From the NCBI GenBank assembly GCA_023053685.1, contig JALIGW010000001.1, forward strand, positions 50,015,859 to 50,079,858: a stretch of 64,000 bases of DNA. The letters are read 5' to 3'. The translations under genes were made by a program, and so were the position numbers. This DNA is from Diadophis punctatus similis (Eukaryota > Chordata > Lepidosauria > Squamata > Dipsadidae). The notes beneath the pieces were generated by a model, which ran no database searches, was not told where the DNA came from, and was given only the letters and a program-made list of their open reading frames with translations. Shown in pieces: positions 48,100 through 58,719 of this stretch (within the stretch, counting starts at the first letter, position 1; the number at the start of each line of letters is the position of its first letter).

Positions 48100-49518
48100 G
48101 TAACTTCATGAAGGGGATGGATGTTTTAATATTTGATAGATGGAAATATAGACAGACAATGAGAAAATTACTCCATAAAGCCCACAGTTTGAATCATGAA
48201 ATATGGACTTATTTAAATGCTTCAAGGAAGGCCTCTTCCCCAGCCCCAGTTCAACCTGTTCATGAAATAAAAATTAAATGGTGCATTACAATATTTGTCT
48301 AACTGGAAGCAGAGGTAGAATTAATACGAAGTGTTTCAGCACATCAAAAAAAAAAAAGATGAATTAGCTAGTCAGAAGGCCAAAAGAAATACCCAGTTTA
48401 TCACATGTGCTGGTTATTTATCACATGATTATTGCAAGGTAATATTTGGTAGAGGGATACAGATCTCCACATGCATGCATGGGGTGTTACAGAACAGCCA
48501 ACATTCCTATTGGCACATGGGTCATGCCATCCTTGCAAATGGTGAGTTTGTGGCTGCACTACTCTGTTTCCAAAATTGCTTCTTGGTTGCCAGATTGCTG
48601 AAGTGCCTCCGGCTTCGGCCACATCCTTTGTTTGCTTGCCCATTCAAATCCTTATCCCCCCCCCACCGCTTCGTATGGCAGATGCTTCCATTATTTCTGC
48701 CTTATATTGGTCTAGCCTCCCTCTTGCTTCACTTTTCATTAACCTAAGCAGCAAAAGCCAGGAGTAAACTGAAGCAGCTGGTTGCAGATTCCCACTATCA
48801 GCGCTATGCAACAGCTGCTTTGCAGAAGGGCCACACTGAAAACTGCCTACTGCAGATCTCCTATTATTCTACATAAGTGTCAGCCCCACAGAGGAGAAGA
48901 GACTGGAACAAATTCTTCATTTTTACCTATGCAATCGCTGGGTTAGCTAGGTGAAAGGAAAGGGGCGGGGAAGGAAAAAGAATTGAAAATGTATCTAATC
49001 TCTCTTTTTGGATGTTATGTCTGTACCCAAATCAGGCTTTGCAGGTACATTCTTGGCATTGGGTCACATTATTATCTATTTGTGCACCCGCATTCATTGG
49101 CTCTCTTTCACTGTTCAGTCTTGAAAGGGGTTTCTGGATTTTCAGTAGAAATTAATATCCACTGGTTAGCTATTTTTGGCAACACGTTGTTTGACAGCAT
49201 TTAATAGAAATGGCAAACAAGGGAACCAGATTCCAGTCTGTGAATATTTACACTCAAATAACTTCATTTAGGTGAGGGTAATTTGAGAGTAAAATCTCTT
49301 TTTTCCCCACCCCTGAGGAATTACATTTATGAACCTGACTCCTCCTTATGTTTCATATTTCCTAATAAACAATTAAAAAAACCTTAAAAGTCAAAAATAG
49401 CCAACCAAGCCTAATCTTAAAACAATAAATAAAATCAGTGGATTGGATTTAGCAGTGCTCCCCAAAAACTCAGTGAGGCTTATATTCCACTAACCCCTCC
49501 CATTTATTCCAGTGGTCT
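48100..49518. other. Noncoding sequence, no gene seen
   Basis: An A run at 48346-48358 ends a block (48105-48345) that could be an old retrocopy, but I recognise no source gene. The frame 48331-48747 (138 codons) has no domain. Confidence 0.4.
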
Positions 49519-49523
49519 AAGTC

Positions 49524-49658
49524 CAGGGGTAGGCAAAGTTGGCTCTTCTATGACTCGTGGACTTCAACTCCCAGAATTCCTGAGCTAGCATGATTGGCTC
49601 AGAAATTCTGGGAGTTGAAGTCCACGAGTCATAGAAGAGCCAACTTTGCCTACCCCTG
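49524..49658. mobile_element. Foldback hAT-type MITE
   Basis: A 135-bp palindrome from CAGGGGTAGGCAAAGTTGGC to GCCAACTTTGCCTACCCCTG. GTCTAAG occurs on both sides (49515-49521 and 49659-49665), an 8-bp duplication with one indel. Arms are nearly identical to those at 26136. Confidence 0.9.
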
Positions 49659-49664
49659 GTCTAA

Positions 49665-50285
49665 GCAAGACTATATTTGGATTTAACCTAATATATTTTA
49701 GAAATACCATATTAATGCAAAGGCTTTTTTTTTCTATGCAGACATTTACAATCAGCGAATAAATCACCACAGATTCTCTTCAAAGTTAGCTTTCCTATAA
49801 TCTATATGGGGGGAATACTCAATACAGAAAGTTAAAATAAAAGGATGCTTTCTTCAGCACTTCCTTTCATCACTTACAGTTCAGGCCACGTCTGATCATT
49901 TGTATAGTGTGGAGATTCCATTAAAATGATGAAGTCAGTGGCCCTTTTCTCCTGGACTTATTCAGTGACTAAGGAACTGTTTAGTCTTCTTTGAATCCTC
50001 AAGGGCTCAAACAGGCTATTATCACCTAAAGACGATCAAGATCGCTTTTTAAATCTGAAATACTTCTATAGGAGGTTCTATGTAGTATAATTGAAAGTTA
50101 GACAATGGGCCTATAATATTATGAAGAGTCAAGGATAAAAATTCTAACATAATTGTGGATGATCAACTAGCACATCATCCGAGGTATTGAATTAAATAGC
50201 AGGAATGTTAAGAGGGATAAGATTCTTTCCCATTTTTTGTTCATATTTTTGTACACATTTTATACTGTAAACACCACAGCTAGGC
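49665..50285. other. Noncoding sequence, no gene seen
   Basis: Nothing recognised. Confidence 0.5.
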
Positions 50286-50288
50286 ACA

Positions 50289-50364
50289 TTATCTTATCTT
50301 ATCTTATCTTATCTTATCTTATCTTATCTTATCTTATCTTATCTTATCTTATCTTATCTTATCT

Positions 50365-50395
<31 letters not shown>

Positions 50396-50404
50396 TCTTA
50401 TCTT
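50289..50404. repeat. (TTATC)n pentamer array
   Basis: About 22 tandem TTATC units with one degenerate unit near the right end. Confidence 0.97.
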
Positions 50405-50407
50405 TTC

Positions 50408-50490
50408 TAACCTAACCTAACCTAACCTAACCTAACCTAACCTAACCTAACCTAACCTAACCTAACCTAACCTAACCTAACCTAACCTAA
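50408..50490. repeat. (CCTAA)n pentamer array
   Basis: About 16 tandem CCTAA units, i.e. TTAGG on the other strand, directly abutting the TTATC array through TTTTCTAA. Confidence 0.97.
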
Positions 50491-51308
50491 TCTCAATTTG
50501 CCATTCAAAAGTGACTACTGCTGTCACATCTCCACCTAAACCAGAAGTCAGAACTAGAAGTCAACTTGACATTCCTTGGGGCACCAAGGAAGGCATAAAA
50601 GATAGGACAATGGCACAAAATCTATATATATAAATGCGAAAACCACTCACGCATTAATCACAAAATCTCCAGAACCGTAAAGCCTACAAACTTGAAATTT
50701 GCCACATATGTTCCTCTTGCCTTCTAGGTGCTCACTAAGAAAGGATTTTTCAAAATGACCATTGGAGCATTAGTATTTCCTATGTTATTATTAACATGCT
50801 CTGATGCTAAGGAGTTCTACTCCCCCTCCCCACCTGAAAAGAAATCTGATCCAAATGCAAAACACAAGCAGAGGAGTTTCAGTTTCACTTTTGCTTTTGC
50901 TTTCACAGCAGCAAGCACCTTTACTACAGAACAGTTGAGCTAAGTCACGCCCAGGCTCCTTCCTGTCTCCTTGCTCACACAGCAAATACTGTTTGAGTTT
51001 CCAAATACCCCTCAACTCTCTCACACACTGACAGAACGCTAGCCACATGAATACCAATGGATGCTGGTAGGCAGAGACAGAATTTTTTTCCTTATTTTCC
51101 TCCTCAGTTCAGATGAATCTGTTCCTTCTACTGTAACATCAGTTAAAGTGAAAAGAGCAAAAAAAAACCAGGAAAAGATTTACCGATGCAATTAGGAAAC
51201 CACAAGTAAGGGAAGCTGCACACAAATATCTTCAAACTCATCCCCAAGTCAGTAGACAGGCTGTAAAAAAAGTATACATCTAATAACCCCTACGTTAATC
51301 AGTCACAA

Positions 51309-52130
51309 ATGAGATCAATGCCTTGGACTAATAAGCATTTGTCGGGTTTTAAATATGAACCTCAGATTGATTACTCCAGGGACAAGGTTGTTGATCTCGG
51401 ACCCCGGTTACCCTGTCCCTGGTGCCATGCTCTAAAGTGTCAGGATGAGAGTCCCGGGATGTGCTGCAGTGGCGGTAAAGTCCACCTCCCTCCCCTTCAG
51501 CCCTCCCTGAACCCTTACACAGCCTTCTCACCCACCAGCATCCAATGGCAAAGCACTTTCTTTCTGCTGTCCGGAAGTACAATGGATGTCTTTGAACGGA
51601 AGTACAAAATGATGTCTTTTGGAGCCAGAGAGGTGAAGGAGGGAAATTTTATGCCAACATTCAAAGTGCAGGAGCAGGTCTACCACAGGATAGGTAGTAT
51701 CATGGCGGGGCCTCAGCAGCAGCCTTCATTTCTCAAGATATACTTTGTTGGTGATGATGACAATGAGAGGGGCATCCGTTGTGGGATCTACCCAGGGCTT
51801 AATCCACAACTGGTTAGCCAATTGCAGAAGTTGCTGCGTGAACACAAGTATATTCTGGAACTTAAGGCTGCTGTTGAATCTGTTCCTAAGAGCCACAAGG
51901 ACTTCCAAGTGGTGATGAATGCTGATAGGAAGGCTTCTGGAGATCACCAAGGTTGTTTCAATGCCCCCATGACTACAGAAGTGATTGTTCTTATTGTCGG
52001 CCAGGATTTTGAGATAAGAGATATCATTCTTCACAGCAGAGACAACAGGTTGTTTCAAATCAGTGAGACAAACTGTGCCTATGACGCTCTCCAGTACCCT
52101 CTGATGTTCTGCCATGGAGAAGATGGCTAA
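51309..52130 (+). pseudogene. Helitron Rep/helicase N-terminal region, truncated
   Basis: A 273-codon frame matching the N-terminal Helitron-like domain. It has YEPQIDYSRDKVVDLG, then a cysteine cluster CPWCHALKCQDESPGMCC that looks like a zinc-binding knuckle (residues about 36-53), MMSFGAREV, FMPTFKVQEQVYHRIGS, FLKIYFVGDDDNERGIRC, ADRKASGDHQGCFNAP, EVIVLIVGQDFEIRDIILH and finally YDALQYPLMFCHGEDG before a stop. Full-length Rep/helicases exceed 1,000 residues. The HUH endonuclease core and SF1 helicase motifs, which should follow, are missing because the next Helitron start cuts in. Coding upstream of 51309 is already degenerate. Confidence 0.88.
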
Positions 52131-52193
52131 CTATATATATAAAAGCGAAAACCATTCACACCGTAATCAGGAATTTTCCAGAACCGTAAAGCC

Positions 52194-52376
52194 TTTCTGA
52201 CAGTGAGAACAATCAACCAATAGAACAGCTTGCCTTTGGAAGTTGTGGGAGCTTCATCACTTGAGACTTTCAGGAAGAGATTGGACTGCCATTTGTCAGA
52301 AATGGTGTCGGTCTCCTGCTTGAGCAGGGAGTTGGACTAGATGACCTACAAGGTCCCTTCCAACTCTGTTAATCTG
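52194..52376 (+). mobile_element. CR1 LINE 3' end inserted in the second Helitron start
   Basis: TTTCTGACAGTGAGAACAAT through AGTTGGACTAGATGACC and CCTTCCAACTCTGTTAATC. It splits the Helitron motif CCGTAAAGCC|TACAAACTTG, which resumes at 52381; TAAAGCC/TAAAGGC at the edges may be a target duplication. Confidence 0.88.
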
Positions 52377-52554
52377 TTAAAGGCCTACAAACTTGAAGTT
52401 TGCCACGTATGTTCCTCTTGGCTTCTAGGTGCTCAGCCCTCTGATGCTAAGGAGTTCTACTCCCCCTACCCACCTGAAAAGAAATCTGTTCCAAATACAA
52501 AACACAAGCAGAGGACAGGAGTTTCAGGTTCAGTTTTACTTTCACAGCAGCAAG

Positions 52555-53045
52555 CAGGGGATACGATAGGGGAGGCTTCTGTGGGGCAAGGCTGAGGGAG
52601 AGAAGGGGATAAGAGAGGCTTCTGTGGGGCAAGGCTGAGGGAGAGAAGGACAGGGGAGGATTCTGTGGGGCAAGGCTGAGGGAGAGAAGGGGATAGGATA
52701 GGGGAGACTTCTGTATGGCAAGGCTGAGGGAGAGAAGGAGATAGGAGAGGCTTCTGTGGGGCAAGGCTGAGGGAGAGAAGGGGGTAGGATAGGCGGAGGG
52801 AGAGAAGGGGGTAGGGGAGGATTCTGTGGGGCAAGCCTGAGGGAGAGAAGGGGATAGGATAGGAGAGGCTTCTGAGGGGCAAGGCTGAGGGAGAGAAGGG
52901 GATAGGATAGAGGAAGCTTCTGTGTGGCAAGGCTGAGGGAGAGAAGGGGATAGGGGAGGCTTCTGTGGGGCAAACATGAGGGAGAGAAGGGGAGAGGAGA
53001 GGATTCTGTGGGGCAAGCCTGAGGAGAGAAAGGGACAGGAGAGGC
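52555..53045. repeat. GA-rich minisatellite inside the Helitron
   Basis: About eleven imperfect 35-50-bp units of the form GGAGGCTTCTGTGGGGCAAG followed by GCTGAGGGAGAGAAGG. Because units vary by multiples close to three, long proline/serine-rich frames appear on the minus strand; these are not genes. Confidence 0.95.
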
Positions 53046-53164
53046 CGATCGTAACTACTCATTAATTTTCAAGCTGTAATTTATTTATCAAGCCCGGTCA
53101 CATAGTTCCGTAGCGGAGCACGGGTATTTAGCTAGTAATACATACAATAAAGTTGAGGATTTTC

Positions 53165-53235
53165 CATTTTTCCTTGGATAAGAATTTCCTTCCTTCTTTC
53201 CTTTCTTCCTCCCTCCCTCCCTCCCTCCCTCCCTG
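53165..53235. repeat. (CCTT)n/(CCCT)n microsatellite
   Basis: TTCC-rich run grading into CCCT units, just after the Helitron end. Confidence 0.9.
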
Positions 53236-53339
53236 AATACCAAAGTAGTAATAAAACAATTAACCAAATTTAAAATAATAGGAAATAAATATAAAACTAC
53301 ACAGAACTGATAGGAAAGTCATGTTTGTATTAACTATAT

Positions 53340-53680
53340 CATTTTGCTGGACCCAGGAGTCTATCTTGCCTCCTCTGTTTTGTGGCTCTATCAGAGATCT
53401 GTATGGCTACACTCTGTTAGTTTTCTATAAGGCCCTCAAAACTTGCTCTTGCCTCAGGTATTTAGGCCAGAATATTAAGTGAACTTTCACGATTGGTGGG
53501 TTTATTACTGTTTTTATGGTAAAATATGATTTTTTAAAACCTGAACTTTTGATATTTGGTTTATTGGTTGCTCAATGTTACTGCTGTTTAGTTTTAACTT
53601 CTTGTACAACACCTATGAGATGGGCAGCTATTGAAAGTGTGTGTGTGTTATGTTTAAATAAATGTCTTTTGCAGACTATG
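53340..53680 (+). mobile_element. L2 LINE 3' end, degenerate
   Basis: AGGCCCTCAAAACTTGCTCT and CCTCAGGTATTTAGGCC correspond to the L2 ORF2 end. The 3' UTR ends with TTGTACAACACCTATGAGAT and GGGCAGCTATTGAAAG. Confidence 0.6.
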
Positions 53681-53684
53681 CTGG

Positions 53685-55060
53685 ATTAATCCCTTAAATC
53701 ATTTCCAAAAGAAGCAGCAGCAGGAGGAAACCACTGAGCAGAAATACTATATTGGGGTGACAGCTTAGTTTAACACAAGGCAATCAAGATTATTGCCAGA
53801 ATACTCTTTGTTTAATTATGTGGCAGCACCAACTTGTTTAAAACAACCGAATGTTTATCCCAGCCTTGCTTTGATCAAGGTCCATTTGGATAGGCAGAAC
53901 TACAAACCCCATAATCCCCAGATGACTCAACCAAGAGTCTCAGCTGCACTGATTGGGAAAAAAAAAGATTATGTAGTTAGCACACATACATATCTAAGCC
54001 CATATGCAGCATCCTACAAGCCGTAGAGCCTGGGGCCCCTTGCCCCAGTTTGCCATTAGTCCTCTTCAAGGCAGGGAAATTTGGGAACTAAACTAAGGCT
54101 GCTGAGCTTTGCTCAGGATGACACTGATAAATATTCAAGCCAATGTCTTTCAAATGTTATTGTGATTCACCTTCCCCTCCTTCCTTCCCCTGCTTCAGTC
54201 ATCTTGCTGGCTCTGAATTTTTTTACTTTTGTCTCGAACCTCAGCTGTCTTCAGTTTATTGCAGATGACTGCTATTGTCTTTTTCTTTTATCCGCTTCAC
54301 TGTGTCTCATTTTCCTAAAGTACCTGGCACCCATTTTTCCGTAACATTGTTCCTTTGTTTCAGGAAAAGCATAATTTCAGGAGACAGCAGAAACATAGTT
54401 CAGAAGGCCAGGAGGTGACATCCTCTCTCACCTGATCTTTATTCATATCTGGTTTTAATTGCATTCTTTTTTATTTTCCATTTCTCAAGCACCTTGTAAC
54501 TCCCTTCCTCCCCGACAGGAAGATGCATTTTGTTTCTCATAAAATTGCTTTCCTATGGCATTTCTATTCTTCAGAAATGTAAGGCCCTCTTGGCCTCTGG
54601 TGGCTCTGTCCTGTGCATTGAACTGTTGGCCTTCGTGTAGCTTATTCCTGTTATAACTTGATGTTATTCTTTTTCCTCAGCTGCACTCCCCTTGCACCGT
54701 AATGGACTTTTAAAATGTTCCATGGCCATTGAGTTCAGAATGAACGTTCGTAGGCTTATGTTTAACACCACAGCTATGTTTTTCCATCCTTTCTCACAGC
54801 TAAGCTGATGTCTCTTTAGCGAAGCAAATTTTCTCTGGTTCACTCAATATGCAAACTATACAAATATAATTATCATAGTGTAGTGTAGTGTATAGTGTAG
54901 TGTAGTACATTACACTACACTATACTACACTATTATATATTAATCATATTTCTGTATTGTCCATCTCCCTCACAGAGGAACCTTGTGGGGTATACAATAA
55001 AATGTTAAAATATAAAACAGAATATATAAAAGGTTTACAAAAAATTAAGAGGAGGCAAAA
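53685..55060. other. Noncoding sequence, no gene seen
   Basis: No recognised repeat except the AT/GT palindrome at 54875-54934. Confidence 0.5.
54875..54934. repeat. TAGTG-unit palindrome
   Basis: A tandem of GTGTAGTGTA units followed, after GTACAT, by its inverted complement (TACACTACACTATACTACAC). Roughly 23-bp arms with a small gap. Confidence 0.85.
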
Positions 55061-55069
55061 GATTAAAAT

Positions 55070-55837
55070 TACTGCATCTTTTGGTGTATAAGACGCACTC
55101 CCCCCCCCAAAAAAAAGTGGGTGGAAATGTCTGTGCATCTTATACAGCAAATATTGCCAAAGTCCCACCCACCCACCGGCCCCCACCCTTCAGCCTCTGC
55201 CTCCCAGCAATTTGCCTCCTTGCAGCAAACAGCAAACAGCCTGGTCAGCTTCAGCACAGCCTGATTGAGCATGAGCAGCTGATTGGCGGTTGGATCTTCC
55301 TCCCGCAATACCGCCTATCAGCTGTTCCAGGCTGCGGGGATCGCCACTGCCCATCGCCACCATCACTGCCCATCACCGCTGCCGCCTATTGCCGCCTCTG
55401 TGTGGCCCATTTTCGGCCTCTGTGCACCATTTTCGGCCTCTGCATGCCCCATTTTCAGCCCGGTCCAGGCACGGATTGCTGCTACCACCGCCTATCACTG
55501 CTCCCTGGAATGGACCAGAAATGGGACATGCAGAGGCCAAAAGTGGTGCGCGCAGAGTCTGCATATCGCTGCACATGGAGGCAGTGAAAGGCGGCAGTGG
55601 CAATGGGTGGCAACCGTGGCGATGGGCTATGATCCCCGTAGCCTGGAAGAGCTAATAGGCGGTATTCCGGGAGGCAGATCCAACTGCCAATAAGCTGCTC
55701 ATGCTAAATCAGGCTGTGCTGAAGCTGACCAGGTTGTTTGCTGTTTGCTGCAAGGAGGCAAATTGCTGGGAGGCAGATTTTTTTTCTTGTTTTCCTCCCC
55801 AAAAGCTAGGTGCGTCTTATAGTCCAAAAATACAGTA
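55070..55837. mobile_element. TIR element with a long internal hairpin
   Basis: Terminal repeats TACTGCATCTTTTGGTGTAT and the opposite end GTCTTATAGTCCAAAAATAC with AGTA. The flanks ATTAAAAT (55062-55069) and GTTAAAAG (55838-55845) agree at 6 of 8 positions, compatible with an old 8-bp duplication. The interior is an inverted repeat: 55197-55342 pairs with 55631-55776, and the CpG-rich centre also shows dyad structure. Same family of ends as 42427. No transposase frame. Confidence 0.78.
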
Positions 55838-55845
55838 GTTAAAAG

Positions 55846-56050
55846 GTGAAAGAAGAACTTGCAGAGGATTAACCAGCCCCGTGTTCCGCTGGGCTCGCCA
55901 TAAGAGGCTACAGAGCCATGTTTTGACTCCTTTTCAAGAAGCAAGCATGTTAACATTGTGTTTGCACAGAATATGGGTTCTGTGAAAAAGTATGTTGTGG
56001 CTGAAAAGCTGTCTCATTGGTAAACCCATAGAATGCTCTTTGTTGTGTAA
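55846..56050. other. Noncoding sequence, no gene seen
   Basis: Nothing recognised. Confidence 0.5.
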
Positions 56051-56054
56051 ATTA

Positions 56055-56285
56055 TCCAGTTTTGTGTAGTGGTTAAGGCACCAGGTTAGAAACCAGGAGA
56101 TTATGAGTTCTAGTCCCGTCTTAGGTATGAAAACTGACTGGGTGACTTTGGGTCAGTCATTCTCTCTCAGTCCAGCTCATCTCATTCAGTTCTTGTTGTT
56201 GAGAAAATAGGAGGAAGGAGCCTTAGATGTATATTCACTGCCTTGAGTTATTTATAAAAAATAATAAAGGTGAGATTTAAAAAAT
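56055..56285 (+). mobile_element. tRNA-derived SINE with L2-like tail
   Basis: Head TGTGTAGTGGTTAAGGCACC, B-box region GAGTTCTAGTCCCGTCTTAG, then ACTGGGTGACTTTGGGTCAG. Unlike the Sauria-type copies, it ends with CTGCCTTGAGTTATTTATAA and AATAA units, an L2-like terminus. Confidence 0.72.
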
Positions 56286-56289
56286 CTAA

Positions 56290-57415
56290 AAGAAAATAAA
56301 TATTTGTTCTTTAATGAAGTTCCACTAGTAACAAAAATGGCACAGGAAGATATGGGGAAACATGATGAATTTCAAATGGTGGTGAGTGTGGTTGGAACTA
56401 TCCTTAAATTCCATAAAAATATATGGGGAATAGCGCAATAAAAATGGGAAACACTCACAAATTACCCTTCTCTACAAAGAGATTGTCATCTTCCCCCCTT
56501 CCTTGCCCCAAATTTAGCTTAATGGATAGGAAATTTCTGAGTTCTGTTTTAAAGTAAAATGCTGAGAGAATGAGCAAGAGAATCAGTGAATGTTATACAC
56601 ATGTATGAGAAGTAAGAAAGTAATAAATTAACTTGCCTTTGGCATCCAGTCAGACAACTCCTCTAATGTCAGTAGCTATGTCTATACTGTGTCCTCCATT
56701 TTATATGTCTTTATTTTAGCTAAGAACATATGGAGGACAGCGGCATCAGCTTTCTATTATGTGAAAATTCGATGGAAAAGATGGAAGAATTTGTAAGGTC
56801 AAGAAGAGGAGAAGCCTCTTTAACCACCAATTCTTTAGACAAAGGGAACTAAGCTTTCATGGTTTTTAGTTATGTAGTATACAGAGTCACAATGTTGCTT
56901 AAGTCAAAAACAGCATGGAAATAACTCAAAGATGAACAAAACAAATGGTGACTTAACAGCTGCCCCCTTTGGAAGACAACTCCGTAAAGTGCTGAATACC
57001 TCTGGTCTGGTTGTTTTCAATAATCAACAGCTTATTTTTCTAATGGGGCTGTCCTTGACAGAGACAAAGAGCTGTGTGTAAGGAATTACATATTAACCGT
57101 GACCCACTCATTAGTATCCATTCAAATCTTTTCTAACAACTGTACAGCTAAGCAAATCTCCTTGGAGTATTACACAATTCAATTCTATATTCAATTCTTC
57201 TCTGTTGTTTTTTTTTAAATGAAGATATCCTTTTAGTATATGGAAATGTATAATACAGGTATAATGAGTGGCACCTCCATGACACGCATGGCATTCCACT
57301 CCAAAACATTATATTGAAACAATTCTTGGATTTTATTGTGCAAAGCTTAAAATCAAGAAAGAATACTTTCCTTTTAGCACACAACCAAAGAACTTGATGC
57401 GATCTACCAAACAAA
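56290..57415. other. Noncoding sequence, no gene seen
   Basis: Nothing recognised. Confidence 0.5.
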
Positions 57416-57419
57416 TATT

Positions 57420-57740
57420 GTTATCGATTTCCTATGCCAAGGATACGATCCAAAGCAAATCAAGCACTATTAGACTTCGCTGATTGCAGCGTGCAGTTAA
57501 CATTGCATTTAATTCAATGAATGTAATTTAGAATACTGGTGGGTTCAGCCTAGAGGTCCACCTGGCAACATAATACTTCCAATTATTTAAAGAAATTAAA
57601 TTATTTTCAGTAGTTAATAGCTTCTCAGTTATTAATTCCTTAAAGATAAAAACCAGAAATATTGGATCAAAGGTTACCAAACATGCAAGGAGTCAGAGAA
57701 AACCGGCTTTAATTCAGAAATCCTTTTGCCTAGTTGGGTT
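57420..57740. promoter_or_regulatory. Candidate conserved noncoding element
   Basis: Complex AT-rich sequence with GCATTTAATTCAATGAATG, CAATTATTTAAAG and AGTTATTAATTCC, no transposon hallmark and no coding frame. Inference from texture only. Confidence 0.22.
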
Positions 57741-57787
57741 TATTTTCTTTAAATCTTTTTCATCTGTGAGATAAATGTGCCCTAATG

Positions 57788-57920
57788 CAGGGGTCTGCAA
57801 CCATGGCAACTTTAAGACTTGTGGACTTCAACTCCCAGAGTTCCTCAGCCAGCTGCTGTCTGAGGAATTCTGGGAGTTGAAGTCCACAAGTCTTAAAGTT
57901 GCCAAGGTTGGAGACCCCTG
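57788..57920. mobile_element. Foldback hAT-type MITE, CAGGGGTCTCCAACC type
   Basis: A 133-bp palindrome from CAGGGGTCTGCAACCATGGC to GCCAAGGTTGGAGACCCCTG. The target duplication is not clean (CCTAATG versus CTTAATA). Confidence 0.85.
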
Positions 57921-57924
57921 CTTA

Positions 57925-58715
57925 ATATACATATGGAACATTCAAATCTATTCAACTGTAAGATGAACCCTGAGAGTCTACACTACTAGATTTCTGAAAT
58001 TCATCCAAACATATATATTAGGTCAAAACTTATGTCTCAGCTGAGTTGCCAGTTCAGTTGTGAAGATGTATTCCATATGCTTTTATTTACTTAATCCCTG
58101 ATAGGGCTGGAAGGGCAAAATGGATTTAATACAGCACGACAATTGAGAAGCTGCTATTTCAGATAAAAGACTATTATGAACTTCTAGCCATCTAAGAACT
58201 GAACGTCATTTTCACACTTAACAGCTGCCCTTGCCTTTTCTTATCACTGTTTCCTAATCTGTTATTGAAGACACATCTGTGTTGCTGTCACTCATCTTTG
58301 CAGATTTCCTGGAAGACTGATAGATTTAAAATGCATTCAGAAATGCCGACACAGACCTTGCAAGTTTTATTTACAGCTTACTTATGGCACTGATCTGTGT
58401 TTCTATCTCAAATCTGTGTTTCTATGTCTCAGACGCACAAACATTTATTTCAAAAACCAAACCATCACTGCCTGTGAACTTATACATCATTGCAAGTATC
58501 CAGGATTAGGGCTGAGGCCAACCAACCAAGTTGCTTTTTAGAAACATATTTAGCAGTCTGACAAGCAGCATCATTTTTACAATTCGGTATGAAAAAGTTG
58601 TTTAATCATTCAAATTGTTCTGATGCTTAATTATTTAAATGATACTAACCTTCAATCAAATTTTACTGCAACACAACCCTATGTGCAGATCCATCCTGTG
58701 CACTAGTTGACACTT
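57925..58715. other. Noncoding sequence, no gene seen
   Basis: Nothing recognised. Confidence 0.5.
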
Positions 58716-58719
58716 AGTG

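Larger units (their letters stand above)
50621..53135 (+). mobile_element. Helitron composite (two head-to-tail Helitron starts, one end)
   Basis: Starts TCTATATATATAAATGCG after an A and ends TATTTAGCTAG before a T, matching Helitron rules (5'-TC, 3'-CTAG, insertion between A and T, no duplication). GTTCCGTAGCGGAGCACGGG just before the end contains a short hairpin (TCCG/CGGA). The 5' consensus GCGAAAACCACTCAC, CCAGAACCGTAAAGCC and TTTGCCACATATGTTCC recurs at 52131 (CTATATATATAAAAGCGAAA), so a second Helitron start follows a truncated first. The composite holds a broken Rep/helicase frame, a CR1 insertion and a minisatellite. Rolling-circle read-through can make such tandems; that is inference. 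Confidence 0.85.

Noticed and set aside
48105..48358. Possible processed pseudogene ending in an A run
   Set aside because: No source gene recognised and no target duplication found; left as unique sequence.
52555..53045. CRISPR-like regular array
   Set aside because: Units are contiguous imperfect tandems with no unique spacers, in a vertebrate genome.
52447..53062. Three overlapping long proline/serine-rich minus-strand frames, possible repetitive secreted protein
   Set aside because: They are translations of the GA-rich minisatellite in three frames, as expected when unit lengths avoid stops.
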